Positions 25,401-39,100 of a DNA stretch of 60,000 bases are shown here, piece after piece. Source of the stretch: Nematostella vectensis (Eukaryota > Cnidaria > Anthozoa > Actiniaria > Edwardsiidae); assembly GCF_932526225.1 (NCBI RefSeq), contig NC_064036.1, forward strand, positions 10,301,519 to 10,361,518, written 5' to 3'. Numbering within the stretch: the first letter of the stretch is position 1; every line of letters begins with the position of its first letter. Position numbers and translations under genes: made by a program. The notes under the pieces were generated by a model. That model ran no database searches, was not told where the DNA came from, and worked only from the letters and a program-made list of their open reading frames with translations.

Positions 25401-28400
25401 AGTAGTGAAGTAATGAGATATTACATCCTTAGCGCGTATTTTGTACTACCTGTGTGTGACGTAGCGTGAGGTTATCCGCTTACTCGTTAGGGTTTTCGCA
25501 CTTGTCCTCAAGATAAACCCCTTATCTGATCTTGTAAATAATGCCCCTCTTTGGAGCTAGCTCAATTACTTTACTCGCGAGGGAGAACCGAATACTTTTA
25601 TACTCGGGACGATTAAAAAGCGTTTCAACTGCGGTTGCTTGAGTATTTTGGCACAGCGCCCGGCCGTACTTTTAGAAACGTTGCTGCCGCTAATAAAACG
25701 GCAATTTATATGTCTCACACTGCTGAAATTATTAGTTCCGTTTACATGAGATCCCCTCGTGAGATAAGTGTTCCCTCGAGTGTTGACGTTTAGGAATTCA
25801 AGCCGGCTTTTTAGTCGCGTTTCGGATGAGATATCTTCCCGGGGTATGAGAACAGGATGGCTTAACCCAGGGCTGAGGGCCCTGGACGTGAGACACGTGT
25901 GCACGTGAGAATTCAAGGGCCCTGTGACTGCGCTCTTGTATAGAAATTTTAACCCGCAAGAGGCGTTCACGATCAGGTCGCATAAAAATACACAGAGGAA
26001 GGAAATCATTTATGGAGGTGGGGAGGGGGGTTTGTTTACGAGAAAATTTGCAGCAAATGATAATGCGAGGCTAGCATGATTCGCAATGAATTATAGTTTT
26101 CCGAATCTGATTATTGTCGATAGATGTAATAATCATAATAATCAGCTGGCAGCATTTAATGTGTCTCAAGAATTTCACGCATTACGTGAGTTTTTTTTTT
26201 TCTGTGGTATAGTCAAACACCTTGTGTGGCAAACACAGAAACAATCATTTTGCGTCACTTATTACGCAAGTAACTTTTAAAGCAGTACTTCATTGTTTCA
26301 TACATAACAGTGTCATTTGTTCTTGAATGAGGTTTAAATAAAGGGGATTCGCTATGGAAATAGAAATCTCCATCGTTTAGTGTCTACGCACTATGGAAAA
26401 GGTGCAGAGTTCAGGTAATACCATTCTCCACAATACATTGCTTACGCACGCATCACCCGGTAGGCGCGCAGTATGGCATTTTAGATCTCCCCCTTCCTTA
26501 GCAAAGCTGGGCTTTACTTAAAAATATTCTTGATAACTTAAACAACATAAAATAAACTAATAATATTTGCACAAGTTTTGCGGTTCCTTTATGGGCATTA
26601 AATAAAAGTGATATCTTTTCTATGGTTTCCTGTTTTCGGAAATAGGACTGCTGTTGGATCGTTCGGACGCACAGGTTGTTTTTTCCCGACGAATTCTGAG
26701 CGATTTGTCTTTTATCAGAGAGGTTAGCATCTGTGACAAATATATATACGCGGAAAGCACCTCGCGAACAACCGCCATTTATACGAAAGGTTAGCTCGTT
26801 GAGTGGGCAATCATTTTGTCTTTCGTTATCTGTGGTATTTTAAGCTTTGCGATTTAACTGTTGAAAGAATATGTTTTATATAAATTGACCCTTTACTTGG
26901 TGACGTGAAAAAATCTGTAGAGTTGTATTTTTGTTATTTTAGAAGTGAGTATTTTTGTGTCAAGGATAGTCCTTAGTTTCGTGAGCGGCAATTGACATGT
27001 TCTCCTTGACAGAGATATCAAAGTAGACTTTGTAAGCAGCAAAACAAGTCTACACCACTTTTTATAGTTTTTCCTCTGGTTTCTCAGATTGAAGTTTAGG
27101 ATTTCTTTATTATTTGAAAAGCAGACGCATGGACTTTTGTAGAGTAGAGGAAAAAGCTATAGTTTGAATGAACCATTTCATTTTCATCCCCCTATTTGGT
27201 GATGAATAAAGCTGTTGTATTTGGTCCAGCATTTATCTAATTCTTTCAATAAATGAATTTTCCTGGAGCGCATTAATCATAGTCATCAGTATTTCTACCT
27301 GAATATGGCAAACACGATCTAGTTAACAAAGCCATTACACTTTGACACTGCAACAAAGTTAAAAGACTGGGGGTTTCCCAATTGTACCAGAAGACTAAGC
27401 GCATGTTCGCTGACGATAAGCCGCTGATTCACAAATCATTGTTGGTCGCATGTGACCACTAATATACCGGAAGCGCGCAAAACGGAAGTGTTGTCACCTG
27501 AATCACTGTGTATCAGATTGTCTCGGGCTCGATATAGGAAGAGGCTAAAAGAGAATCAGGAAGAAACACACTTGAAGCGTGCTTTTGTGGTTGTGCACGA
27601 CTCTACCTTAGTAAAGTCCGTGTCTCGCGAAGGTTTCAAGTATTTTGTTTACAAGTTTATTTTGTCACTTCCGATTCAGAGCGTCCTAGAGCAACGTCCC
27701 ACCTTCCAGAGTCCGTTTTAAACACGTTTTTAAGCTAAGGAGAAATTAAGTGAAAATGTCAACTTGCTAAAACAGTTCGCCTTATTTTAATTTGAAACTT
27801 TGTCTTTATTTGAGACTGAGAAAGATATTTATCAGATATTTAGACTTTTATACAGCGTATACCAAGAAGTTATCCTTGATGTAACATCGCATGGCAGGAC
27901 CCCCGACAAAGCTTTTTCCAAAATAAATTTAACGAAAAAAACAAGAATTGTTTCGCCGTCACCCCATGCCTTATGACCAGTGAAACAGTCATGTTCCGAC
28001 CAAGTTTCAGCCTGTCGGTGAGTCTTTTGCTGCCGCGAAATAAGACAAATCAAAGGCAAATATTGAGACATTCCATCCTAAGATCAAAACTTCCTTTCCT
28101 GAAAGAATATAAAATAGATAAGGATAATCAGAGTTTTCAACGGATTCAGGGTTCACGGTCAGTTAGGGAAACCCGAACACAACCTCATTGAACTTAGCCG
28201 AAAAAAGTCGCTTTGGAGCTTTCTCTCTTTAATGTTCTCATAGTTTGATTTGATAATTCAAAACATTTCTGCTGGAGAAAGCGCCTTTGCGTCTTTGCGG
28301 GATTCCTCGTTAGGGAAGGTTAGGGAAAAGAGGTTCTTAGGTAATGTCTGTACGCTCCGTATGAATGACATGTGATAGTTTACCATCATTTCTCGCTGCC

Positions 28401-30136
28401 AGGGGTGATCTGAGTGAGATTCGGAAAGCTCGAAAACGTTCAAAATGTTGCGGAATAACCATCCATATTTATTCATGAACATTGATTTTTTCAGGAAAAT
28501 AAAATATTGTGGTTTAAAGGTCTCACATCGAGCGGATAGAAATCGTCTGAAAGTAGTCCTTCGTTTCGGTGAAGGCCGTGCGTTTACTCAAACCCTGAGA
28601 AACCAGATAGATCCTCTGCATAACCTATCATATGAATCGCAGATTGAAGTAAACAGGAAGGTCCAATTTGTTTTTTTAACTTTCATTTTCTTTAGTAATT
28701 GTCCAAAGCTTTTCGAGGCTGCACGAGTCACACGGGATAGTGCATCGCCGACAAGCAGCCGTAATGCGTGGGTGTGGGCGACTTTCCGAAACCGCTCAAA
28801 TCTCAAAAGGGGGCTTGCGGTCTCCATTGATGATCATCGTTTAATCGGGTTTTCGCCGCAACGCCTTTATGAGCGAAAAACAAGGCAATAAAGTTTCGAA
28901 AAAGCGAAATTATCGGATGTAATCTGTGATTGATTAGAGTAGAGACGACAATGAGATATTCATACGAAAAGCCCTCCTTCTCTCTGTCCATGCTATTTGT
29001 AATAAGAATAAACGCGGATACTGTATTTGGTAAGTTTAGGAAGCGAAAACCTGAGTTTAACAAATAGGATACCAGTCACTGGCTTTGTCGGTATGTCGTA
29101 TGTGAGGAGGGGACAAGCAAAGAATGCAGGAATGTCTCCCAATACACCTGTTCCGATCACGCAGGGTATTCAAGACAAGAAATTTAGATCTCGAGACTTG
29201 GTACTGTAGCAAATCTTAAGTACATCCGATGCTATGGTCACTTATGTCAAATTCCAAACACTTGGGATGTTATCGGTTACTGTTGCCACTACTCGAGCAC
29301 ATACTACACGATATTGTTTTATAACTTGAAGTCTAGGGTGGTCTACGTGCGACTGTAGAAATCTTCAGAAAAAACCGGCAATATTTGACAAGAGTTAGGG
29401 TCTTGCTAGGATTTTGAAAGAAGATTGATACTTGTAATTATTCAACGCCGGTGGCAATTAGGCAACTTTGGTTGCATGCATTAGTCGGCTTATTCTTACC
29501 CCAATAAATTAAAGTAAAAGCACTTACTTTTGGAAGAAATGGATGAGAAGCGAGTAACACTGAGTAACACCAGCAATGGCAGTTTGCAAACTGGTATGAT
29601 CGCGTGATCAAGCGCTTCTAGGCATGTTCATGTTGGTTCATGACTCAGGGTTCTCTTTGTGACAGAATCAATGATAAAGTAGTGTGTATAGGATTCCAGC
29701 CATGGTTTGTCTTTTATTGAATGACATAGATAGGTCGGCTGCTCTTTGCTAAGGCTCGATGAAGGAGACAAAACTGCGACTCGTCTTTTTATCATACTTC
29801 TGCCTTGAAAGGGTCTTTTTCAATAAATGCTCTATGCCAAACGCTACACAATTAGCTGATATGCCCTGTAAAACAAGGCGTGAGGATGTGAAAGAGTTGA
29901 GAGACTGAATAGTAAATGCATTACCGATGTCGGATATATTGACGGATAGCCATTGGTATGGCTTCTGTACATTAAGTAGAATATCAAAACGATAGATATT
30001 TGAAGAACATATATACGACTTTCAAATTTTGAAAAGAAATTTTTGACAGGACGCCAACAGAAATTAACTCCATCTAGTGGAATACCGGCACGTAGATCAT
30101 TTCCTATGTTCATTCTTTTTTGAAAGACATTCTTTA
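22470..30136. other. Intergenic DNA, no supported gene
   Basis: About 7.7 kb of AT-rich sequence. Several ORFs of 60-150 codons occur on both strands but lack domains, matched splice phases or codon patterns I can recognise. A TATATATA/TACGCGG stretch near 26740 could be promoter-like but has no identifiable downstream exon. Confidence 0.5.
25566..26009 (-). CDS. Unrecognised ORF, 147 codons
   Basis: The longest unexplained ORF in the gene-poor stretch. It starts MISFLCVFLCDLIVNASC, which could act as a signal peptide, and the rest is basic and Ser/Arg-rich with no family I recognise. There are no flanking exons and no clear regulatory context. It may well be a chance ORF. Confidence 0.15.
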   Translation of the reverse strand: MISFLCVFLCDLIVNASCGLKFLYKSAVTGPLNSHVHTCLTSRALSPGLSHPVLIPREDISSETRLKSRLEFLNVNTRGNTYLTRGSHVNGTNNFSSVRHINCRFISGSNVSKSTAGRCAKILKQPQLKRFLIVPSIKVFGSPSRVK

Positions 30137-30495
30137 TTTTTATAAGAACCTTTTTATAAGAACCTTTTTATAAGAACATCCAGCCTGAGATTTCACTAAA
30201 TTTTAAAAACACGCTAAGTTCTGATGCGTTATAAATTGCAGAATGAAAATTGTGCTCATAGTAACAACCTTATTATTGCTATTGGGCCCCTATTGACCAT
30301 TAGTGTAATTCCCTTCCTAATAATTCATTGGGTATTATATTCTTAGTGTAATTCCCTTCCTAATAATTCATTGGGTATTCTATTCTTATATACACTAACA
30401 TTTAAGAACATCGTTAAAAACATATTCAGCTTTAAAATGTCCCAAAATTAAGAACGACCCAGCCTCAACTGAAAATTAGACGTTCTTATAAAAAA
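30137..30495. mobile_element. MITE family M1, copy 2
   Basis: Second copy of the family at 22182-22469. The left end is a triplicated TTTTTATAAGAACC/A unit and the right end is GACGTTCTTATAAAA. It differs by an internal tandem duplication of about 47 nt beginning TAGTGTAATTCCCTTCC (about 30300-30390). Confidence 0.85.
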
Positions 30496-31390
30496 AGAGT
30501 GTCCTTGATTACATCTTATGACCGGAAGTAGAACATCTTGAGGTGGGGGGGAGGGGGGAGTAAGCATCCAGGCGCATAGCGGGGGTGGGCACAGGGGGTT
30601 TGTCCGCTTTATCATCCTTGACCGCAAATAATGCAAATAACGCGGTCTTACTAAGGTCTCGCAGTCTTATTAAACAATCGAAAAAATTTTAATAGAATAT
30701 CTATGCCTCAGCTGCCCATGAGAAATGTATTCACTATTTTTATAGCATCTCCTCCAAGGTTCTGGACTCTATGCGACGTTTCTAAGACTCAAGTGGTCGG
30801 CAGTTGAGAGAAGTGGAACAAGAGCGCCAGGCCAAGTGGATTTCTTATAAGAGCAGCGCCGAGCGGCAAACACAGCATCACGACGGACTACTGACGACAG
30901 ATGAAGACTTATGTTAATAGAGTTCATTATTTAACGTCATTTTTGATTGTGACGTTATTATGGGTAGCGTAAAGTTCTGAAAGAATTAATATCTGTTGAG
31001 AGCAGAAAAATACATCAAATCGAAACAAATCACGCTTTTACGCAGATATTTCATTTAAACTTTGGCTATAATATTATTTGGTTATAATGCAAAGGTATCG
31101 CAGAGCCTGGAATTAGTAAAATAAATAGCGCTTTTATTACTAGACGAACGAAATTTACCCTTAAATTCATGGATTTTTGGGGCCGGTGAGTCTCAGTCAA
31201 ATGGCAACCATGATAACCGATCTTTTGAAATTTGGTTATGAACTTCAAAAGTAATCGCTTTTTCGTGTCGAATATAAGCTTTATATAAGTATTTATAATT
31301 GTTTCCATACCAGTAACACAATAGTTCTCGTACGCCTGCTGTACCCTTATGTTCTTATGTTCAAGTGTAAATGGTTCGACATTTTGACAT
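30496..31390. other. Intergenic DNA, nothing recognised
   Basis: Includes a purine-rich G tract at about 30541-30600. No exon or RNA gene is evident. Confidence 0.55.
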
Positions 31391-31562
31391 GAGCCCAACA
31401 TAACAACATGAACATAACGACATAAGAGAAAAAAACATGTTTTTTCTTTTATGTCATTATGTCCAAGTCGTTATGTCGGGCTTAAAAGAGTGTGCGCGCC
31501 TATGCTGTTATGTCGTTATGTCACTAGGGTGCACTAGGCATTACGTCTGGTGCACCCTAGTG
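31391..31562. repeat. Two adjacent palindromes (ATGTC-rich)
   Basis: A ~93-nt inverted repeat at 31391-31483, centred on AAAAAACATGTTTTTT, with arms of AGCCC then repeats of ACATAACGACATAA-like sequence. A second hairpin at 31522-31562 has arms CACTAGGGTGCA and TGCACCCTAGTG. Related TATGTCACTAG words recur near 31679. Probably a decayed MITE or foldback element. Confidence 0.75.
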
Positions 31563-33156
31563 CAAAAGTGTGTGCAAACATTATAACATTATTGCCAGAA
31601 TTGTTTGTAGTCATTCTAGTGAAATGTCGCTGGTGAGTGGGGAGAATTTGGTTCCCGTGACGTCATGCTTATGTTTTTATGTCACTAGTGTACACTAGAC
31701 TTTGCTTTGCAGCTTCAAGTCGTAGTTTTTTGACACCCCTGAACCTGCAGAGAACTTTTATGTTAAAACTTAAATTTAAAAATGCTTGTGGTGAATTTTT
31801 CACCTTTGGACTTTGTTTGGTCAACGGAAACCACGAACATTTGCAGAAAGACTATCGTGAGTTGAATGATTTTTAAACCTTCGTTAGATTCTAACTTTCC
31901 AAAGGCCAGTCATTTAAAGGTTGCACTTCCAGCCTACGATGTCCCCGGAGCGTACGGAGATTAATGAAGACTATAGGCTCCCAATCCATACACCGAAGAA
32001 TTCTTCATATGAAGCCCAAAACCCTTGAAGAAGTGTTAAATTCTACATACCTTGCACGCATGAAAAGGGCAGCTGGAGTGATTCACTCAGAGCTTCTAAG
32101 TCGTGTGGGACACACTCCTTCAAACGCCAATCTAGTGGAGTATGTTTTCAAGTGTCGTTCACTTCTAAGCCTTTCCGTCAAAGTAAATCCCCGTCTGTAA
32201 CTTGATGAGGGATAGCCATCTGGCTTGCTGGGTATCCCAGGGGGAAGCAACGCCAAACAACAGGCATCCCTCGCATATCGTGAATTCGTTACTCCTTTCT
32301 GTGCAACAACAACAAAGTGCAAGATTTTGGAGTAAACACCAAATTTGTACAAAGTTCTTTGTTTCAGATTTTGGTCAGTACTTTTGTATAAAGTTGAGCA
32401 AGCTATGGCTGCATTAACCTTTAGAATGGGAATTCTATACTTTCCCAAGCACCCCAGCTGTGAAAAAAGAACATCATTTCACCAGCAGTCTTATCGCACG
32501 AAATCTGCTAAAGAACTAGACGTATTGTAGCCGGTCTTAATCCCTACAAACCCTACCGACTACCGACCACCAACCCGACGATCACTATACCACCATCTGT
32601 CACCCTTTGCTAAAGCTCTACTTGTGGACTTACGGTGAAAACAAAACAAGAACATGGTTTGGTATGCTGTTGGCAAACTGCTGAGAAAGTATCTCGCGCC
32701 TTGAGCTGTCTGCTTGATGGGACTGGAATGCCCTGCGAGTGTGGCGATTGGATTAAGTTGTTGTAAAGCATTTAGAATCTCAACATGGCTCATGATTCAT
32801 GTGTCTTGACAGAATTAACCGAACACTGCAAAGACCTTTCTTTTGAGGAAGAAGTTTTAGCGTTGTTGTATGTGTGAGTGTTTGTGTGTGTGTGTTTATA
32901 TTTAATACAGATAAAAATATATTTTAGGAGTGCTTAAAAAGAAACTCCTATAGCTTGTAAACAACATTTGATCATGTTTTTCTACTCTACACAGGTCAAT
33001 TCGTAAAACCCAGATTATTAGGATTTGGGCTGAAGGCGATCGTAATCCGATTTCGAAGAAATGCAATATTAAGGAAGCCATATGTTAATAATAAAGACAA
33101 CGATATAGCGCGTGCATGTACTAGAGAAACGAGGACATGTCCGGAGAAAAAAAAAG
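31563..33156. other. Intergenic DNA before G-rich array
   Basis: Contains an unrecognised 78-codon ORF (31964-32200, +) and a GTGTGT tract near 32880. No domain, splice context or RNA gene supports a functional feature. Confidence 0.5.
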
Positions 33157-36100
33157 GGGATCGTGTACGGGGAGAGGATGATCGTGTTCGGGGGGGGGGG
33201 GGAGGATGATCTTGTACGGGGGAGGAGGATGATCTTGTACGGGGGAGAGGATGATCGTGTTCGGGGGGGAGGATGATTGTGTACGGGGGGGGAGGATGAT
33301 TGTGTACGGGGGGAGGAGGATGATCTTGTACGGGGGAGAGGATGATCGTGTTCGGGGGGGAGGATGATTGTGTACTGGGGGAAGGATGATCGTGTACGGG
33401 GGAGAGGATGATCGTGTACGGGGGGGAGGAGGATGATTGTGTACGGGGGGGAGAATGATCATGTACGGGGGAGAGGATGATTGTGTATGGGAGGGGAGGA
33501 TGATCGTGTACGGGGGGGAAGATGATCGTGTACGGGGGAGAGGATGATTTTATACAAGGGGAGGATGATTGTGTACGGGGGGGAGGATGATTGTGTACGG
33601 GGGGGAGGATGATTGTGTATGGGGGGGAGGATGATCGTGTACGGGGGAGGATGATCGTGTACGGGGGAGAGGATGATCATGTACGAGGGGGAGGATGATC
33701 ATGTACGGGGGGGAGGATGATCGTGTACGGGGGGAGGATGATCATGTACGAGGGGGAGGATGATCATGTACGGGGGGGAGGATGATTGTGTACGGGGGGG
33801 GAGGATGATCATGTACGGGGAAGAGGATGATTGTGTACGGGGGAAGGATGATCATGTACGGGGGAGAGGATGATCGTGTTCGGGGGGAGGATGATTGTGT
33901 ACGGGGGGGGGAGGATGGTCATGTACGGGGGGGGAGGATGATTGTGTATGGGGGAGAGGATGATCATGTACGAGGGAGAGGATGATCGTGTACGGGGGGG
34001 AGGATGATTGTGTACGGGGGGGGGAGGATGGTCATGTACGGGGGGGAGGATGATTGTGTACGGGGGGGAGGATGATCGTGTACGGGGGAGAGGATGGTTG
34101 TGTACGGGGGGGAGGATGATCGTGTACGGGGGAGAGGATGATTGTGTACGGGGGAGAGGATGATTTTATACAAGGGGAGGATGATTGTGTTCGGGGGGGA
34201 GGATGATCGTGTTCGGGGGGGAGGATGATCGTGTACGGGGGGGAGGATGATAGTGTACGGGGAAGAGGATGATCGTGTTCGGGGGGGAGGATGATCGTGT
34301 ACGGGGGAGAGGATGATCGTGTACGGGGGGGAAGGATGATTGTGTACGGGGGGGGGGGGAAGATGATCATGTACCGGGGAGAGGATGATCGTGTACGGGT
34401 AGGGGAGGATGATCGTGTACGGGGGGGAGGAGGATGATCATGTACGGGGGGGAGGATGATTGTGTACGGGGGAGAGGATGATCGTGTACGGGGAGAGGAT
34501 GATCGTGTACGGGGGAGAGGATGATCGTGTACGGGGGGGAGAGGATGATCGTGTACGGGGGGGAGGAGGATGATCGTGTACGGGGGGGAGGATGATCGTG
34601 TACGGGGGGGAGGAGGATGATCGTGTACGGGGGGGAAGATGATCGTGTACGGGGGGAGGATGATCGTGTACGGGGGAGAGGCTGATCGTGTACGGGGGGA
34701 GGATGATCATGTACGGGGGGGAGGATGATTGTGTACGGGGGGAGGATGATTGTGTACGGGGGGGAAGGATGATTGTGTACGGGGGAGAGGATGATCGTGT
34801 ACGGGGGGGAGGATGATCGTGTACGGGGGGGAGGAGGATGATCGTGTACGGGGGGGAAGATGATCGTGTACGGGGGGAGGATGATCGTGTACGGGGGAGA
34901 GGCTGATCGTGTACGGGGGGAGGATGATCATGTACGGGGGGAGGATGATCATGTACGGGGGGGATGATTGTGTACGTGGGAGAGGATGATCGTGTACGGG
35001 GGGGAAGATGATCGTGTACGGGGGGGAGGATGATTTTGTACAAGGGGAGGATGATTGTGTACGGGGGAGAGGATGATCGTGTACGGGGGGGAAGATGATC
35101 GTGTACGGGGGGGAGGATGATTTTGTACAAGGGGAGGATGATTGTGTACGGGGGGAGGATGATTGTGTACGGGGGGGAGGATGATCATGTACGGGGGGGG
35201 AGGATGATTGTGTACGGGGGGGAGGATGATCATGTACGGGGGGGGAGGATGATTGTGTACGGGGGGGAAGGATGATTGTGTACGGGGGGAGGATGATTGT
35301 GTACGGGGGGGGGGGAGGATGATTGTGTACTGGGGGGGAGGATGATTGTGTACGGGGGGGGAGGATGATTGTGTACGGGGGGAGGATGATTGTGTACGGG
35401 GGGGAGGATGATCATGTACGGGGGGGGAGGATGATCATGTACGGGGGGAGGATGATTGTGTACGGGGGGAGGATGATTGTGTACGGGGGGGAGGATGATT
35501 GTGTACGGGGGGGAGGATGATCATGTACGGGGGGGAGGATGATCATGTACGGGGAAAAGGATGATTGTGTACGGGGGGAAGGATGATTGTGTACGGGGGA
35601 GAGGATGATCGTGTACGGGGGAGAGGATTATCGTGTACGGGGGAGAGGATGATCGTGTACGGGGGGGGGGATGATTGTGTACGGGGGGGGAGGATGATCG
35701 TGTACGGGGGAGAGGATGATTGTGTACTGGGGGAGGATGATAGTGTACGGGGAAGAGGATGATCGTGTACGGGGGGGAAGATGATCGTGTATGGGGGGAG
35801 GATGATTTTGTACAAGGGGAGGATGATTGTGTACGGGGGAGAGGATGATCGTGTACGGGGGAGAGGATGATCGTGTACGGGGGGGGGATGATTGTGTACG
35901 GGGGGGGGATGATTGTGTACGGGGGGGGAGGATGATCGTGTACGGGGGAGAGGATGATTGTGTACTGGGGGAGGATGATAGTGTACGGGGAAGAGGATGA
36001 TCGTGTACGGGGGGAAAGATGATCGTGTACGGGGGGGAGGATGATTTTGTACAAGGGGAGGATGATTGTGTACGGGGGGGGAGGATGATTGTGTACGGGG

Positions 36101-39100
36101 GGGAGGATGATTGTGTACGGGGAGGAGGAGGATGATCGTGTACGGGGGAAAGGATGATCGTGTACGGGGGGAGGAGGATGATCATGTACGTGGGGGGGAG
36201 GATGATCGTGTACGGGGGAGGATGATCATGTACGGGGGGGGATGATTGTGTACGGGGGGGAGGATGATCATGGTACGGGGGGGAGGATGATCATGTACGG
36301 GGGGGATGATTGTGTACGGGGGGAGGATGATCATGGTACAGGGGGGATTATTGTGTACGGGGGGGGGAGGATGATTGTGTACTGGGGGGGAGGATGATTG
36401 TGTACGGGGGGGGAGGATGATTGTGTACGGGGGGAGGATGATTGTGTACGGGGGGGAGGATGATCATGTACGGGGAGGAGGATGATCATGTACGGGGGGG
36501 GAGGATGATTGTGTACGGGGGGGAAGGATGATTGTGTACAGGGGGAGGATGATTGTGTACGGGGGGGGAGGATGATTGTGTACTGGGGGGGAGGATGATT
36601 GTGTACGGGGGGGGGGAGGATGATTGTGTACGGGGGGAGGATGATTGTGTACGGGGGGGAGGATGATCATGTACGGGGGAGAGGATGATCATGTACGGGG
36701 GGGAGGATGATTGTGTACGGGGGGGGAGGATGATTGTGTACGGGGGGAGGATGTTCATGTACGGGGGGGAGGATGATCATGTACGGGGGGGAGGATGATT
36801 GTGTACGGGGGGGGAGGGTGATTGTGTACCGGGGGGGGAGAATGATCATGAACGGGGGGAGGAGGATGATCATGTACGTGGGGGAGGATGATCATGTATA
36901 CGGGGGGGGGGGAGGATGATTGTGTACGGGGGGGAGGATGATTGTGTACGGGGGGGGGAGGATGATTGTGTACGGGGGGGGGAGGATGATCGTGTACGGG
37001 GGGATGATTGTGTACAGGGGGGGGAGGATGATCCTGTACGGGGGTGGGAGGATGATTGTGTACCGGGGGGAGGATGATTGTGTACGGGGGGAAGAGGATA
37101 ATGATGTACGGGGGGGAGGATGATCATGCACGGGGGGGGGATGATTGTGTACGGGGGAGAGGATGATCGTGTACGGGGGGGGATGATTGTGTACGGGGGG
37201 GGGAGGATGATCGTGTACGGGGGGAGGATGATCATGTACGGGGGGGAGGATGATTGTGTACAGGGGGGAGGATGATTGTGTACGGGGGGAAGAGGATGAT
37301 CATGTACGGGGGGGGGGGATGATTGTGTACGGGGGGGAGGATGATTGTGAACGAGGGGAAGAGGATGATCATGTACGGGGGGGAGGATGATTGTGTATGG
37401 GGGGAAGAGGATGATGATGTACGGGGGGGGGGAGGATGATCGTGTACGGGGGGAGGATGATCATGTTCGGGGGGGAGGATGATTGTGTACGGGGGGGAGG
37501 ATGATTGTGTACGGGGGGAAGAGGATGATCATGTACGGGGCGGGATGATTGTGTACGGGGGGGAGGATGATTGTGTACGGGGGGAAGAGGATGATCATGT
37601 ACGGGGGGGAGGATGATTGTGTATGGGGGGAAGAGGATGATGATGTACGGGGGGGGAGGATGATCATGTACGGGGGGAGGAGGATGATCATGTACCTGGG
37701 GGGGAGGATGATTGTGTACAGGGGGGGGAGGATGATCATGTACGTGGGGGGAGGATGATCGTGTACCGGGGGGAGGAGGATGATCATGTACCTGGGGGGG
37801 AGGATGATTGTGTACGGGGGGGGAGGATGATCATGTACGGGGGGAGGAGGATGATCATGTACCTGGGGGGGAGGATGATTGTGTACGGGGGGAGGATGAT
37901 TGTGTACGGGGGGAAGAGGATGATCCTGTACGGGGCTGGGACGATGATTGTGTACGGGGGGGATGATTGTGTACAGGGGGGAGGATGATTGTGTACGGGG
38001 GAGAGGATGATCGTGTACGGGGGGGGGAGGATGATTGTGTATGGGGGGAAGAGGATGATGATGTACGGGGGGAGGATGATTGTGTACGGGGGGGAAGGAT
38101 GATTGTGTACGGGGGGGGAAGATGATCATGTACCGGGGAGAGGATGATCGTGTACGGGTAGGGGAGGAGGATCATGTACGGGGGGTAGGATGATCATGTA
38201 CGGGGGGAGGATGATTGTGTACGGGGGGAGGGTGATCGTGTACGGGGGGGGAGGATGATCATGTACGGGGGGAGGAGGATGATCATGTACGTGGGGGGGG
38301 AGGATGATCATATACGTGGGGGGAGGATGATCATGTACGGGGGGGGAGGATGATCATGTATGGGGGGGGAGGATGATTGTGTACGGGGGAGAGGATGATC
38401 GTGTACGGGGGGGAGGATGATTGTGTATGGGGAGAGGATGATTGTGTATGGGGGGGGGAGGATGATTGAGTACGGGGGGGGAGGATGATTGTGTACAGGG
38501 GGGGGGAGGATTGTGTATGGGGGGAGGATGATCGTGTACGGGGGGAGGATGATCATGTACATGGGGGAGGATGATCATGTACGGGGGGAGGATGATTGTG
38601 TACGGGGGGGAGGGTGATCGTGTACGGGGGGGGGGAGGATGGTCATGTACGGGGGGAGGAGGATAATCATGTACGTGGGGGGGAGGATGATCATGTACGT
38701 GGGGGGGAGGATGATCATGTACGGGGCTGGGAGGATGATTGTGTACGGGGGGGATGATTGTGTACGGGGCTGGGACGATGATTGTGTACGGGGGGGATGA
38801 TTGTGTACGGGGGGGGGATGATTGTGTACGGGGGGAAGAGGATGATCATGTACGGGGGGGGAGGATGATTGTGTATGGGGGGAAGAGGATGATGATGTAC
38901 GGGGGGGGAGGATGATCGTGTACGGGGGGAGGATGATCATGTACGGGGCTGGGAGGATGATTGTGTACGGGGGGGGGATGATTGTGTACGGGGGGAAGAG
39001 GATGATCATGTACGGGGGGGGAGGATGATCGTGTACGGGGGGAGGATGATCATGTACGGGGCTGGGAGGATGATTGTGTACGGGGGGGGGATGATTGTGT

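Noticed and set aside
28445-28891. 148-codon plus-strand ORF in the gene-poor interval
   Set aside because: No domain, no splice signals or neighbouring exons, and unremarkable composition; a chance ORF is more likely.
31964-32200. 78-codon ORF starting MKTIGSQSIHRRILHMKPK
   Set aside because: No recognised family and no partner exons; possibly a fragment of an old element, but not supportable.
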